From positions 1-38,790 of the forward strand of contig NZ_NWUX01000033.1 in the NCBI RefSeq assembly GCF_002374315.1: a stretch of DNA of 38,790 nucleotides, given 5' to 3'. Numbering within the stretch: the first letter of the stretch is position 1; the number at the start of each line of letters is the position of its first letter. Under the pieces are notes generated by a model that was not told the origin of the DNA, searched no databases, and saw only the letters and a list, made by a program, of their open reading frames with translations. Made by a program: the position numbers and the translations under genes. This document shows positions 1 to 8,264 of the stretch, piece after piece. This DNA is from Vreelandella nigrificans. Lineage in GTDB: Bacteria > Pseudomonadota > Gammaproteobacteria > Pseudomonadales > Halomonadaceae.

Positions 1-527
<527 letters not shown>

Positions 528-647
528 CACATAACCTTTGACGGCCTACGCTGACACTATCGATAGGATATTTTTCTTACCACGTACTCGGTTTGTCACA
601 CAATCTGTTTGTCACTACTTTACTGACCACAATTAGGAGATATCACC

Positions 648-974
648 ATGTTTAAAGGTGGAATGGGCAACTTGATGAAACAAGCCCAAGAGATGCAAGA
701 AAAAATGCAACGGGTACAGGAAGAGGTTGCCAAGTCTGAAGTACAGGGTGAAGCCGGTGCCGGTATGGTAAAGGTCACTATGAATGGTCGGCATGATGTT
801 AGTAACGTGACGATTGATCCTAGTGTGCTGGAAGAAGATAAAGAGCTTTTGGAAGACTTGTTGGCCGCAGCTGTCAATGATGCTGTGCGCAAAGTAGAGG
901 TCAGTTCGAAGGCAAAAATGGAAGAAGCAACCGCGGGCCTGAATCTGCCGCCCGGTTTTAAGATGCCGTTTTAA
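648..974 (+). CDS. ybaB: YbaB/EbfC family nucleoid-associated protein
   Basis: A 108-residue protein of the YbaB/EbfC family, small dimeric DNA-binding proteins that associate with the nucleoid and are almost always encoded between dnaX and recR. The N-terminal helix is rich in Met, Gln and Lys (MFKGGMGNLMKQAQEMQEKM), followed by the family's beta-sheet core and a C-terminal helix ending in a conserved-looking NLPPGFKMPF tail. The start is set by an AGGAGA ribosome binding site at 634-639. recR begins 3 bases after the stop, so the two are almost certainly co-transcribed. The exact function of YbaB in this organism cannot be read from sequence. Confidence 0.95.
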   Translation: MFKGGMGNLMKQAQEMQEKMQRVQEEVAKSEVQGEAGAGMVKVTMNGRHDVSNVTIDPSVLEEDKELLEDLLAAAVNDAVRKVEVSSKAKMEEATAGLNLPPGFKMPF

Positions 975-977
975 GCA

Positions 978-1583
978 ATGCGATTTTCCCCTCTGGTTGA
1001 ACAGCTCATGGACGCGTTTCGCGTACTGCCAGGCGTTGGGCCCAAAACGGCCCAGCGTATGGCAATGCATATATTGGAGCGTGAGCGCCCAGGTGGACAA
1101 CGGCTGGCGAGTGTTATCCAGCGGGCCATCGAAGAAGTCGGGTATTGCAAGCGTTGCAGAACACTGACAGAAGCAGATATTTGTGCTCTTTGTGAGAGCC
1201 CGCGGCGTGATGACACGCTGCTATGCGTTGTTGAGTCGCCTGCCGACCAGCTTGCGATTGAAGAGGCGGGGGGCTTTCAAGGGCGTTATTTTGTGTTGCA
1301 CGGCCATCTTTCTCCCCTGGACGGTATCGGGCCAGACGCCATTGGCTTAGATTTGCTGGAAGCGTATGTGGCAGAAGGCATAGTCTGCGAGGTGGTGTTG
1401 GCCACTAACCCAACAGTGGAAGGCGAAGCTACCGCTCACTACATCGCGTCTCAGCTGGCACATTATGGCGTTAAGTTCACTCGACTGGCTTATGGTGTGC
1501 CGATGGGCGGAGAGCTTGAATACGTGGATGGCGGGACTTTGAGTCGCGCATTTAATGGTCGCCAGCCCTTCGCCAGCGATTAA
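978..1583 (+). CDS. recR: Recombination mediator protein RecR
   Basis: RecR works with RecO and RecF to load RecA onto single-stranded DNA during gap repair. The 201-residue protein has the family's full length. A helix-hairpin-helix region near residues 15-25 (VLPGVGPKTAQRMA) is followed by a four-cysteine zinc finger (C57, C60, C69, C72) and a Toprim domain starting at about residue 83 (VVESPADQLAIEE). The C-terminal Walker-like tail carries the GVPMGGELEY motif. It lies 3 bases after ybaB and is followed by a 27-base gap to rnd, so the operon may continue. Confidence 0.97.
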   Translation: MRFSPLVEQLMDAFRVLPGVGPKTAQRMAMHILERERPGGQRLASVIQRAIEEVGYCKRCRTLTEADICALCESPRRDDTLLCVVESPADQLAIEEAGGFQGRYFVLHGHLSPLDGIGPDAIGLDLLEAYVAEGIVCEVVLATNPTVEGEATAHYIASQLAHYGVKFTRLAYGVPMGGELEYVDGGTLSRAFNGRQPFASD

Positions 1584-1610
1584 CCTCTAAACGCAAGCGC
1601 TGCGGCGATT

Positions 1611-2765
1611 GTGCCAACCTGGAAGTATGTCTTGTCCTCTTTAACCGCCCCCTTATATCAATGGATTGATAACGCCGAAGCACTTGATGCCGCCTGTGAA
1701 CAGGTTGCGGATGCATCTGTCATCGCTTTGGACACTGAGTTTTTTCGGGAAAATACGTTTTTCCCAATCCCAGCGTTGATCCAATTTACTGCGGGGGAGC
1801 AAGCCTATCTGGTGGACCCGCTAGTGACCCCCTGCACAGCTGCCTTTCGCCAGCTATTACAAAGCGACGCGGTGAAGCTACTGCATGCGTGCAGTGAAGA
1901 CCTGGAAGTTTTTCAGCACTGGGCTGGTGTGCTGCCAGCACCACTTATTGATACCCAGGTCGCACAAGCACTTCTGGGTGAAAATCCCGGTATGGGCTAC
2001 CAGAAATTAGTAGAGCTGTGGATAGGTGAGTCTCTGTCAAAAGAGGAAACGCGATCTAACTGGCTGGAGCGCCCTTTAACACCCGCACAGTGTGAGTACG
2101 CTGCGCTTGATGTTATCTGTCTGCTTAAGGTGTGGGCGCTACAGTCCAGCAAGCTCGACCAGCTCGGGCGGCTTTCCTGGCTTGAAGAGGAGTGCTCTAC
2201 GCTTATTGAGCAAGCTGGCAGAAGTGTTGAAAGCGATGGACAGTGGTATACCCGGCATCGTCAGTTGTGGCGGCTTTCTCCCCGTCAGTTAGAAGCATAT
2301 CGTTTGATGACGATCTGGCGCGAAGGCGAAACCCGCCGACGTGATTTACCGCGTAATTGGTTAATCAGTGACAAGCTGCTCTTTGCGGTGGCAGACGCCA
2401 TGCCCAAAAACCGTTATGAACTGGCAGAGGTTGAAGGAATAAAGCCAATGTTGGTCAAAAGGGAAGGGGATGCGTTGCTCTCGCTGTTAAAGCAAGCTTA
2501 CCACTGTGCTGAGGATGATCTGCCTTCGCCTTGGCCGGACCCTATGCAGTCCGACTTCAAGAAGTGTTTTAAGGCGCTGAAAAAGGTTATCAATGATAAG
2601 GCTGCGGAGTTAGGGGTTGCGCCAGAGGTGCTATTACGCCGCCGCGATATTGAGACTTTGGTAATGCAGCAACTTGCTGGAGAGCCATTGGCACCTTTAA
2701 CTGGTTGGCGCGCTGGATGTTTAAACGAAGGTCTTTCCCAAATCTTTAAGGAGTCATCCCAATGA
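1611..2765 (+). CDS. rnd: Ribonuclease D
   Basis: RNase D is a 3'-5' exoribonuclease that trims the 3' ends of tRNA and other small RNAs. The DEDDy catalytic residues are visible: D41 and E43 in the first motif (ALDTEFFRE), D97 in the second (ACSEDLEVF), and Y163 with D167 in the third (CEYAALDVICLL). HRDC-type helical domains follow at about residues 215-290 and towards the C-terminus. The 384-residue length is normal. The start is a GTG at 1611 without a strong ribosome binding site, so translation could begin a few codons away. Its stop overlaps the start of ycgL by ATGA, which implies coupled translation. Confidence 0.95.
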   Translation: MPTWKYVLSSLTAPLYQWIDNAEALDAACEQVADASVIALDTEFFRENTFFPIPALIQFTAGEQAYLVDPLVTPCTAAFRQLLQSDAVKLLHACSEDLEVFQHWAGVLPAPLIDTQVAQALLGENPGMGYQKLVELWIGESLSKEETRSNWLERPLTPAQCEYAALDVICLLKVWALQSSKLDQLGRLSWLEEECSTLIEQAGRSVESDGQWYTRHRQLWRLSPRQLEAYRLMTIWREGETRRRDLPRNWLISDKLLFAVADAMPKNRYELAEVEGIKPMLVKREGDALLSLLKQAYHCAEDDLPSPWPDPMQSDFKKCFKALKKVINDKAAELGVAPEVLLRRRDIETLVMQQLAGEPLAPLTGWRAGCLNEGLSQIFKESSQ

Positions 2766-3055
2766 GCGAAAAAATTCTCTGTGAGATTTTTAAAAGCTCT
2801 CGTAAAGAGGAGATGTACCTGTACGTTGATAAGAAGCAGGGGTTAGCGCCAGTGCCAGATACGCTAAAGGAGACGTTTGGCAAACCCATCGCAGTGCTGA
2901 CGATGATCTTAACTGCCGATAAGAAGCTGGCCCGAGCAAGTGCGGAGGACATCATGGCTTCTATTAATTCGCAGGGATTCTATCTGCAAATGCCTCCAGC
3001 AAAAGAAGCCTATTTGTTAGATGTTCATCGCGCCCAGGTTAATCATCAGTTATGA
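2762..3055 (+). CDS. ycgL: YcgL domain-containing protein
   Basis: A 97-residue YcgL-family protein (UPF0745), a conserved gammaproteobacterial family of unclear role that is usually encoded next to rnd. The N-terminus (CEIFKSSRKEEMYLYVDKK) and the FYLQMPP stretch near residue 78 are typical of the family. The start overlaps the rnd stop (ATGA), and its own stop overlaps the next start the same way. An AAGGAG ribosome binding site at 2748-2753 lies inside the end of rnd. Translational coupling to rnd suggests a role in RNA metabolism, but that is inference from context only. Confidence 0.9.
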   Translation: MSEKILCEIFKSSRKEEMYLYVDKKQGLAPVPDTLKETFGKPIAVLTMILTADKKLARASAEDIMASINSQGFYLQMPPAKEAYLLDVHRAQVNHQL

Positions 3056-3630
3056 ATTTTCTTGCCCACGCATGGCTAGCCCAGCGTGGTAGTGATGCTT
3101 TTCTATACGGCAATTTGATTGCCGATGGGGTTAAAGGGAGTGACCTAAGCGCTTGGCATACTGCGGTAGCGTGCGGTATTCGCCACCATCGGAAGGTTGA
3201 TGCCTGGGTGGATGCTCACCCCCGGGTATTGAGCGCTAAGCAACGGGCGCCTTATCAGCAAAGGCGCTATGTAGGCATTGCGCTAGATATTGTCTGGGAT
3301 CACTTTTTAGCCAGGCAGCAACTGGGTGAAGAGCCCTATGAGGCACTGGTGGAACGCTGTTATCAGCTGCTATCCGCTAAGTCGGCCCCTAATCGCCTCT
3401 CGACGATGGTGCCACTATTAGTGGAGCATGATTGGCTGAGGGGGTATGCAGATTTTGATTTTACCTGCCGTGCTATTGCTGGTGTGGGGAAGCGTTTATC
3501 GGGCCCCAATCGCTTGGCTGAGTTAGTCCCTTGGCTCAATGAAAATTACTACTGGTTAGAAGATGATTTTCAGGCGCTTTGGGCAGAGTGCACAGTCACG
3601 CTAGGCGACCCCGATATTTTATATCGTTAA
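3052..3630 (+). CDS. acpH: Acyl carrier protein phosphodiesterase (AcpH-like)
   Basis: A 192-residue protein of the ACP phosphodiesterase (DUF479) family. AcpH hydrolyses the 4'-phosphopantetheine arm from holo-ACP. Seen here are the N-terminal MNFLAHAWLA motif, the GNLIADGVKG stretch, the IRHHRKVDAWVDAHP segment and the LDIVWDHFLA motif. Their His and Asp residues match the expected metal-binding HD-like fold. It starts by ATGA overlap with ycgL, making a tight rnd-ycgL-acpH set. The substrate assignment comes from the family; residues that would separate true AcpH from paralogues were not checked by alignment. Confidence 0.88.
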   Translation: MNFLAHAWLAQRGSDAFLYGNLIADGVKGSDLSAWHTAVACGIRHHRKVDAWVDAHPRVLSAKQRAPYQQRRYVGIALDIVWDHFLARQQLGEEPYEALVERCYQLLSAKSAPNRLSTMVPLLVEHDWLRGYADFDFTCRAIAGVGKRLSGPNRLAELVPWLNENYYWLEDDFQALWAECTVTLGDPDILYR

Positions 3631-3700
3631 TAGACAACCAAGCAGTTAATAGAAAGCTAGGCGGTTATTTACCAAACAGTTGCTTATAAAGGTAATGTTA

Positions 3701-4156
3701 ATGCAGGCCACCATACGCGAACGCTTTTGGGAAAAATACGCCCTGGATGAACTCACGCCCCAAGAGTGGGAGGCGTTGTGTGATGGTTGTGGACAGTGTT
3801 GCCTGTTAAAGCTGCATGATGATGAAACGCAAGAGCTGGCTATTTTAAACGTTGCCTGCCGCTTGCTTGATATCCATAGCTGCCAATGCAGCGACTATGC
3901 GAATCGTTTTGACAGCGTGCCGGACTGTACTCAGCTAACACCTGCACTCGTTAAGGAGTTTACTTGGCTGCCTCAGACCTGTGGCTATCGGCGGGTGGCC
4001 GAGGGGCGCAAGCTTGCAGGCTGGCATCCTTTACTCAGCAACGATGCTGAACGGGTGCATAGGAAGGGCGTTAGTGTGCGTGGTTTTGCGGTTTCGCAAG
4101 ATGACGTGCCTGAACGGCGCTTAGAAGAGCATATTATTGCAGTCCTCCCCATGTAA
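3701..4156 (+). CDS. ycgN: YcgN family cysteine cluster protein
   Basis: A 151-residue UPF0260 (YcgN) protein, a family carrying a CxxCxxCC cysteine cluster. That cluster is visible as CDGCGQCC at about residues 28-35, with more Cys residues further on (CRLLDIHSCQCSDY, a later CTQL and a later CGYRR). It is therefore a probable Fe-S or zinc cluster protein of unknown biochemical role. Start choice: an earlier TTG at 3680 and ATG at 3695 are in frame, but the ATG at 3701 has AAAGG eight bases upstream and gives the family length of about 150 residues. It usually travels with rnd and ycgL, as it does here. Confidence 0.92.
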   Translation: MQATIRERFWEKYALDELTPQEWEALCDGCGQCCLLKLHDDETQELAILNVACRLLDIHSCQCSDYANRFDSVPDCTQLTPALVKEFTWLPQTCGYRRVAEGRKLAGWHPLLSNDAERVHRKGVSVRGFAVSQDDVPERRLEEHIIAVLPM

Positions 4157-4199
4157 TCCATACCCTCATTTGGCAACCTATCTTCTCTGGCTGTCCCCT

Positions 4200-4358
4200 T
4201 TAAGCTGCCGGTTTACGCTTGACGCTACCCCAGAGGGTTAAGAATACTTCTTTAAGGGAGCGTGAGGTTTCTTTGGCAGTGGTTGGTTGTTTCTGCTGGT
4301 GAGCAGATGATTTGAGTGATACATCCCAAATAGTGGGGAACTGTTCCTGATGCTTCAT
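4200..4358 (-). CDS. Small hypothetical protein, 52 residues
   Basis: A short minus-strand reading frame of 52 codons in an otherwise empty gap. It starts with ATG at 4358 and has a perfect AAGGAG ribosome binding site six bases upstream, which is the main reason to believe it. The product is basic and Gln/Ser/Thr-rich in its first half, has one Trp in each half (W11 and W43) and ends KRKPAA. A possible amphipathic helix covers about residues 31-48 (ETSRSLKEVFLTLWGSVKR). No signal peptide or known domain was recognised. Two operator-like palindromes lie 77-135 bp upstream (4435-4452 and 4467-4493), in the position of a promoter. Function unknown. Confidence 0.6.
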   Translation of the reverse strand: MKHQEQFPTIWDVSLKSSAHQQKQPTTAKETSRSLKEVFLTLWGSVKRKPAA

Positions 4359-4434
4359 AAGTGTCTCCTTAAGTCTTCTAAGCAGAATATCGGTGTAGTG
4401 CTTAGACAGTGGTGTGATGCTTGGGTATTAGTGC

Positions 4435-4452
4435 ACTAGACTAAGGTCTAGT
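4435..4452. promoter_or_regulatory. Perfect 7-4-7 palindrome, possible operator of the 52-residue ORF
   Basis: ACTAGAC-TAAG-GTCTAGT is a perfect inverted repeat 77 bp upstream of the small minus-strand ORF. On the minus strand it overlaps a weak possible -10 (TACTAG). No T-tract follows, so an operator is more likely than a terminator. The regulator is unknown. Confidence 0.45.
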
Positions 4453-4466
4453 ATGGCGTAAAATTA

Positions 4467-4493
4467 TTTTTATGGAAAGTATTTTCATAAAAA
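4467..4493. promoter_or_regulatory. AT-rich near-perfect palindrome (12-3-12, one mismatch)
   Basis: Arms TTTTTATGGAAA and TTTTCATAAAAA flank a GTA centre and pair with a single mismatch. The site lies just upstream of the 4435-4452 palindrome, where a -35 region or upstream element for the 52-residue ORF would sit. Confidence 0.4.
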
Positions 4494-4567
4494 ATATGGC
4501 TACACTCAGTCCGCAGCTAACACTGCACTGTAGTGAGTATTGGCTAATTAAAATGGGGGGTAAGCGA

Positions 4568-4580
4568 GGGGCGAAGCCCC
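4568..4580 (-). terminator. Short GC hairpin downstream of ptrB, possible terminator
   Basis: GGGGC-GAA-GCCCC forms a five-pair stem about 67 bases after the ptrB stop on the minus strand. A TTTTAATT stretch follows only after some 15 bases, so this is a weak candidate. Confidence 0.3.
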
Positions 4581-4627
4581 ATGCTGCCGCCTTTTTGTAG
4601 GCCGAGCAGCAGGAGCTTCGTATCGAT

Positions 4628-4665
4628 TTACTGGGTCGTTTACGGGTTACTGGGTCGTTTGCGGG
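4628..4665. repeat. Two tandem 19-bp copies spanning the ptrB stop codon
   Basis: TTACTGGGTCGTTTACGGG (4628-4646) is followed directly by TTACTGGGTCGTTTGCGGG (4647-4665), with one mismatch. The second copy holds the last codons and the stop of ptrB (minus strand), so the 3' end of the gene has been tandemly duplicated. Confidence 0.85.
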
Positions 4666-6740
4666 GCAAGGCCTAGCGCCCAAAGAATAAAGGCGTCCTG
4701 GCGTGCGGTGTCACGCCATGCCTTGAACCGGCCGGATGCGCCGCCGTGGCCACTGCTCATATCGGTATGCAGTAGGATTGGTGCCTCGCCTTGCTGGGCT
4801 TGAGACACTAGGGCGTAGAACTTGGCTGGTTCCCAGTAGCTAACCCGCGTATCGAACCAACTGCCTTCAATCCAAAGCGCGGGATAGGTTTGTTGGGTGA
4901 TGTTGTCGATGGGGGAGTAGTTGCGGATACGCTGCTCTACCTCTGGTGCCTCCGGATTGCCCCACTCACTATATTCTGCGGTGGTGAGCGGTAGTGCTGG
5001 GTTCTGCATGGTGCGCAATACATCTAAAAAAGGCACATCGAGTACTGCAGCGCAGAACGCCTGGGGGGAACGATTGAGGCAGGTGCCGACTAGTAGCCCG
5101 CCAGCACTGGCGCCACAAGCGGCAATGCGCTGAGGGTCGCTTACCCCTGCGGATACCAGCACTTCTCGCGCAGCTAGAAAATCATTAAAGCTATTCTCTT
5201 TGTGCGCCATTTTACCTTGCAGGTACCAGGGTTCGCCGCGCTCGCCGCCACCGCGTACATGGGCGACTGCAAAGGCCACTCCGCGCTCTAGCAGTTCAAG
5301 CCTAGCGATGGAAAACCAAGGATCTAATGCTTCTCCGTAAGCGCCGTAGCCATAAAGTAGCGTGGGTAGCGCTTGGTTGGCCAAATCTGCGCGCATAACA
5401 ACCGATACGGGAACCTGCTCGCCATCATCGCTGGTGGCCCATAAGCGACGGCAAACCAACTGTTCCGGTGAAAGGTCACCGTAAACCGCGACACACTTAA
5501 GCAGTGTACGCTCACCACTTTGGAGATTCAGTGAGAACCAGCTGGGCGGCCGGGTGAAAGACTCCTCTCTTAATCTTACTTCTTGCGTATCAAAGTGCGG
5601 GGAGTCCTCTAGCAGTTGTGAGCAGGGCGTTTCTGGTAGCGCTATGTAGTCATCTATCAGTGCTTGCTGCTGTTCATCGAGTACGATGCGACGAAGCACT
5701 ACCTGCGCTTCGCGATGGCTGCGCTCAGCGACAATTAGGCCCCAAGCGAATGCATCAACCCCTTCCAGGGTTGCCTCATCACGGTGATTAATTAATGGCT
5801 GCCAGGGAGCATCATGCCTGCCTAGCTGCTCTTCAGCTAAATAGTCGAGCTGAAAGTGAGGGCCGGTTTGATTTTGTAGTCGATAGAACACACCGGGGCG
5901 GTGGTCAATGCTGACTTCAATGCCTGGCTGGCGAGCGTGCAGATACTCAAGTTTCGCAGCAGGGTTAGTGGCTGGCAGGACGGCAATCTCTGTGGTGTCC
6001 TTGGAGCCGCTGTCAATAATTAGCCATTCTCTGGAGCGGGTTTTGCCAATACCCAGCCAAAACTCAGAATCCTCCTCGCGGATAACCAGTGTTGGGGCTG
6101 GTATGTCACTTAAGGCTGGGAAAGGGATCCATAGCCGCCAAATGCTGTCGGGACGCTGAGTATCGTCAAAGCGGGTAAACAGCAGCGTAGCCCCTAGGGA
6201 TGTTTGGTCTTCTGCCCAGCAAAGGCCTGGACCAATATCGGTTAGTAACTGCATCGGCTCGCCATTAGGCAGTGCTTTTAACCAGAGAGTGAAGCGCTCA
6301 TCACCTTGGGTATCTTCGGTCCAGGCAAGCCACTGCTCATCAGGAGATAGCGCCATATCGCCCATATCATAAAACGACTGGTCTGCTGCGCGTGCTCTTA
6401 CGTCTAAAAACAGCTCACGCTCTAGGGGCTGGTCGTTTGGATGTCGCCACCAGCAAGGGTAGTCCTCCTCTGCGCCGGTTTCACTCCAGAACGTAAAGTA
6501 GTCCAGTGCTGTCTTAAGAGTGGTGACGGCAAGTTCACGGCGGGCCAAGTGGCTTTTGTAAAGAGTGTTTGCCAGAGGGGCGAGCGGCTCAAACCACTGG
6601 CTATGCTGTTGGTTGGCGGCATTTAAAAATTCGTTTACTTCTGGTGCTTCACGCGTTTCTAGCCAGTGCCATTTTGGATCATTGGCGCGATAATAGCGCG
6701 CAGCGGGCGAGCCTTGATTAATGCCGGGCTGTGCTTTCAT
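4647..6740 (-). CDS. ptrB: Oligopeptidase B, S9 family serine peptidase
   Basis: A 697-residue prolyl-oligopeptidase family enzyme that should cut short peptides after Arg or Lys in the cytoplasm. An N-terminal seven-bladed propeller region (about residues 50-400) precedes an alpha/beta-hydrolase domain. The catalytic triad is visible: S545 in GASAGG, D630 in GSWFDTRVSYWEP and H665 in SSGHGGASGR. The upstream RGGGERGEPWY segment is also typical of oligopeptidase B. Start choice: a TTG at 6770 would add ten residues, but the ATG at 6740 puts the N-terminal APEV segment at the same position as QPEV in E. coli PtrB. No strong ribosome binding site is visible for either. It is divergent from the membrane protein gene at 6803. 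Confidence 0.92.
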   Translation of the reverse strand: MKAQPGINQGSPAARYYRANDPKWHWLETREAPEVNEFLNAANQQHSQWFEPLAPLANTLYKSHLARRELAVTTLKTALDYFTFWSETGAEEDYPCWWRHPNDQPLERELFLDVRARAADQSFYDMGDMALSPDEQWLAWTEDTQGDERFTLWLKALPNGEPMQLLTDIGPGLCWAEDQTSLGATLLFTRFDDTQRPDSIWRLWIPFPALSDIPAPTLVIREEDSEFWLGIGKTRSREWLIIDSGSKDTTEIAVLPATNPAAKLEYLHARQPGIEVSIDHRPGVFYRLQNQTGPHFQLDYLAEEQLGRHDAPWQPLINHRDEATLEGVDAFAWGLIVAERSHREAQVVLRRIVLDEQQQALIDDYIALPETPCSQLLEDSPHFDTQEVRLREESFTRPPSWFSLNLQSGERTLLKCVAVYGDLSPEQLVCRRLWATSDDGEQVPVSVVMRADLANQALPTLLYGYGAYGEALDPWFSIARLELLERGVAFAVAHVRGGGERGEPWYLQGKMAHKENSFNDFLAAREVLVSAGVSDPQRIAACGASAGGLLVGTCLNRSPQAFCAAVLDVPFLDVLRTMQNPALPLTTAEYSEWGNPEAPEVEQRIRNYSPIDNITQQTYPALWIEGSWFDTRVSYWEPAKFYALVSQAQQGEAPILLHTDMSSGHGGASGRFKAWRDTARQDAFILWALGLAPQTTQ

Positions 6741-6802
6741 AAATTGATAGGTACCATAACGAGAAATCAACGTCGGGTGAGTCCACCCACATGAGGGGTA
6801 TT

Positions 6803-7228
6803 ATGCTGTTTGGAAGCTCAATGTCACTGCTGTGGCTAAGTTATTATGGCCTTTCGCTGCTAGTGCTAGTGGCAGTGTACTTTGCGTTGGCGTGGTTGCC
6901 ACGCCTACTACGATTAGTTTTGACGTGGGTGGTAGCCGGGGCGATGTGGGTACCTGCCAGTTTTCGTTTGCCGCTAGTGGAGGAAGGTGAGTTTTATACT
7001 GGCTGGGCGCCCGCCGCTATGGTCTCTGCAGTAGGCTTTTTAGAGGGCAGCTCAAGTGCTCTGCGCGGTGGTCTATTATGGTTGATATTAGGGATGGCGG
7101 TTGGAGCCTGTGTGGGTATTGCGCTTTGGTGGTGGCGTAGGCCTCAGGATATTGATGAAGCGCCTCAGCGTCGCCAAGTGGAGGAGGATCCCAAGCCTAC
7201 TCGCCGCCGTGAACCGGTCATCAATTAA
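6803..7228 (+). CDS. Small membrane protein, hypothetical
   Basis: A 141-residue protein of unknown function. About residues 8-45 are strongly hydrophobic (LLWLSYYGLSLLVLVAVYFA, then more Leu, Val and Trp). A middle stretch with LVEEGEFYTGWAPAAMVSAV is followed by another hydrophobic segment near residues 88-111 ending in WWW. The tail is polar and rich in Arg, Glu, Pro and Gln. This suggests two or three membrane helices and a cytoplasmic charged tail. Start choice: ATG at 6791 is possible, but GAGGGG lies just before the ATG at 6803. The next gene, yafJ, begins 51 bp downstream with its own ribosome binding site. No family was recognised. Confidence 0.75.
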   Translation: MLFGSSMSLLWLSYYGLSLLVLVAVYFALAWLPRLLRLVLTWVVAGAMWVPASFRLPLVEEGEFYTGWAPAAMVSAVGFLEGSSSALRGGLLWLILGMAVGACVGIALWWWRRPQDIDEAPQRRQVEEDPKPTRRREPVIN

Positions 7229-7279
7229 TGGATCGCTCAGCCTTTAAAATGGATAACATGGCCCTTAAGGAGCCCATCA

Positions 7280-8059
7280 ATGTGTGAGTTGTTGGGCATG
7301 AGTGCCAACGTGCCCACTGATATCTGCTTTAGTTTTTCAGGCTTTTTACACCGCGGTGGGGGCACAGGCCCCCACCGGGATGGCTGGGGCATTGCGTTCT
7401 ATGAAGAGGGGGGATATCGCGAATTTCGTGACCCGCACCCTTCGGTTGAATCGCCGATTGCTCGGTTAATTTGTGATTACCCTATCAAATCTAATGTCGT
7501 TATCAGCCACATACGTCAAGCCAATGTGGGCGGCGTGCGCCTGGCTAATACACACCCCTTTACCCGGGAAATGTGGGGGCGGCCCTGGTGCTACGCCCAT
7601 AATGGGCAGTTAAGCGATTGGCAGCAACTGCCTCTGGGTGTTTATACCCCCGTAGGTACTACCGATAGCGAGCATGCATTTTGCTGGCTAATGGGGGAGC
7701 TACGGCGCTGTTTCCCCACACCTCCTGCAGCCCCTGAGCTTGTTTGGGAACGTTTGCATACACTGTGTGAGCAGCTCCGTGGGTTGGGCGTTTTTAATCT
7801 GCTACTTTCCGATGGCACTTACCTTTATTGCTACTGCTCGACAAAACTCGCCCACATTACACGGTGTGCGCCGTTTGGGGAGGCGGAACTTTCTGATGCT
7901 GAAATCACCGTCAATTTTATCGAGCACACCACACCTAATGATGTCGTATCGGTGATTGCTACCGAGCCGCTAACCCAAAACGAAGCTTGGAAGCGCATGC
8001 AGTCCGGCGAACTTTTGGTATGGCGGGATGGAGAAATTCAAGCCCGTTACTGTCCATAA
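7280..8059 (+). CDS. yafJ: Class II glutamine amidotransferase, YafJ type
   Basis: A 259-residue stand-alone GATase type 2 (Ntn hydrolase) domain. The catalytic Cys is residue 2 (MCELLGMSANVPTD), exposed after Met removal. The HRGGGTGPHRDGWGIAFYE segment and the THPFTREMWGRPWCYAHNGQ stretch are the glutamine-binding and oxyanion regions seen in the YafJ/EgtC-like group. No synthase domain is attached, so the acceptor substrate is unknown. The AAGGAG ribosome binding site at 7267-7272 fixes the start. It may form a short operon with the membrane protein upstream. A true substrate cannot be named from sequence. Confidence 0.9.
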   Translation: MCELLGMSANVPTDICFSFSGFLHRGGGTGPHRDGWGIAFYEEGGYREFRDPHPSVESPIARLICDYPIKSNVVISHIRQANVGGVRLANTHPFTREMWGRPWCYAHNGQLSDWQQLPLGVYTPVGTTDSEHAFCWLMGELRRCFPTPPAAPELVWERLHTLCEQLRGLGVFNLLLSDGTYLYCYCSTKLAHITRCAPFGEAELSDAEITVNFIEHTTPNDVVSVIATEPLTQNEAWKRMQSGELLVWRDGEIQARYCP

Positions 8060-8107
8060 CGCTAACAGTCGCTACAGTAGTAAGTAGCAGTTAGGTGAAG
8101 GGAAGCG

Positions 8108-8135
8108 TTGTTGGGAAAAGATACTGCGCTATAAG
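8108..8135 (+). promoter_or_regulatory. Possible sigma-70 promoter of fadD
   Basis: TTGTTG (8108-8113), a 16-bp spacer and TATAAG (8130-8135) make a moderate sigma-70 match. The palindrome at 8142-8159 would lie at about the transcription start, a position suited to repression. Confidence 0.4.
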
Positions 8136-8141
8136 CTAAAG

Positions 8142-8159
8142 TTGAAACGCTGGTTTCAA
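8142..8159. promoter_or_regulatory. PsrA/FadR-like operator upstream of fadD
   Basis: TTGAAAC-GCTG-GTTTCAA is a perfect 7-4-7 inverted repeat. It fits the known Pseudomonas PsrA consensus (G/C)AAAC-N2-4-GTTT(G/C). The same architecture occurs before the acyl-CoA dehydrogenase at 36604-36621. PsrA is a TetR-type repressor released by long-chain fatty acids or acyl-CoA. Confidence 0.65.
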
Positions 8160-8264
8160 TCGATCGTTTTACAGCGTGGTGTCTGTCGTATATCGTTGGC
8201 TCCTTCACCCTCGCAAAAATAACAAGGTCGGTATGATCATCGACACGGATAGCGGAGATTGCCC

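Noticed and set aside
557..566. CTATCGATAG palindrome upstream of ybaB
   Set aside because: A 10-bp palindrome is expected by chance at this scale and has no supporting context.
633..1100. A 155-codon minus-strand frame antisense to ybaB and recR
   Set aside because: It lies wholly opposite two well-supported genes, has a His/Cys-rich composition and no ribosome binding site.
4441..4683. An 80-codon minus-strand frame overlapping the end of ptrB
   Set aside because: It has a Ser/Cys/Arg-rich composition typical of chance frames, no ribosome binding site, and overlaps the ptrB coding end and the palindrome region.
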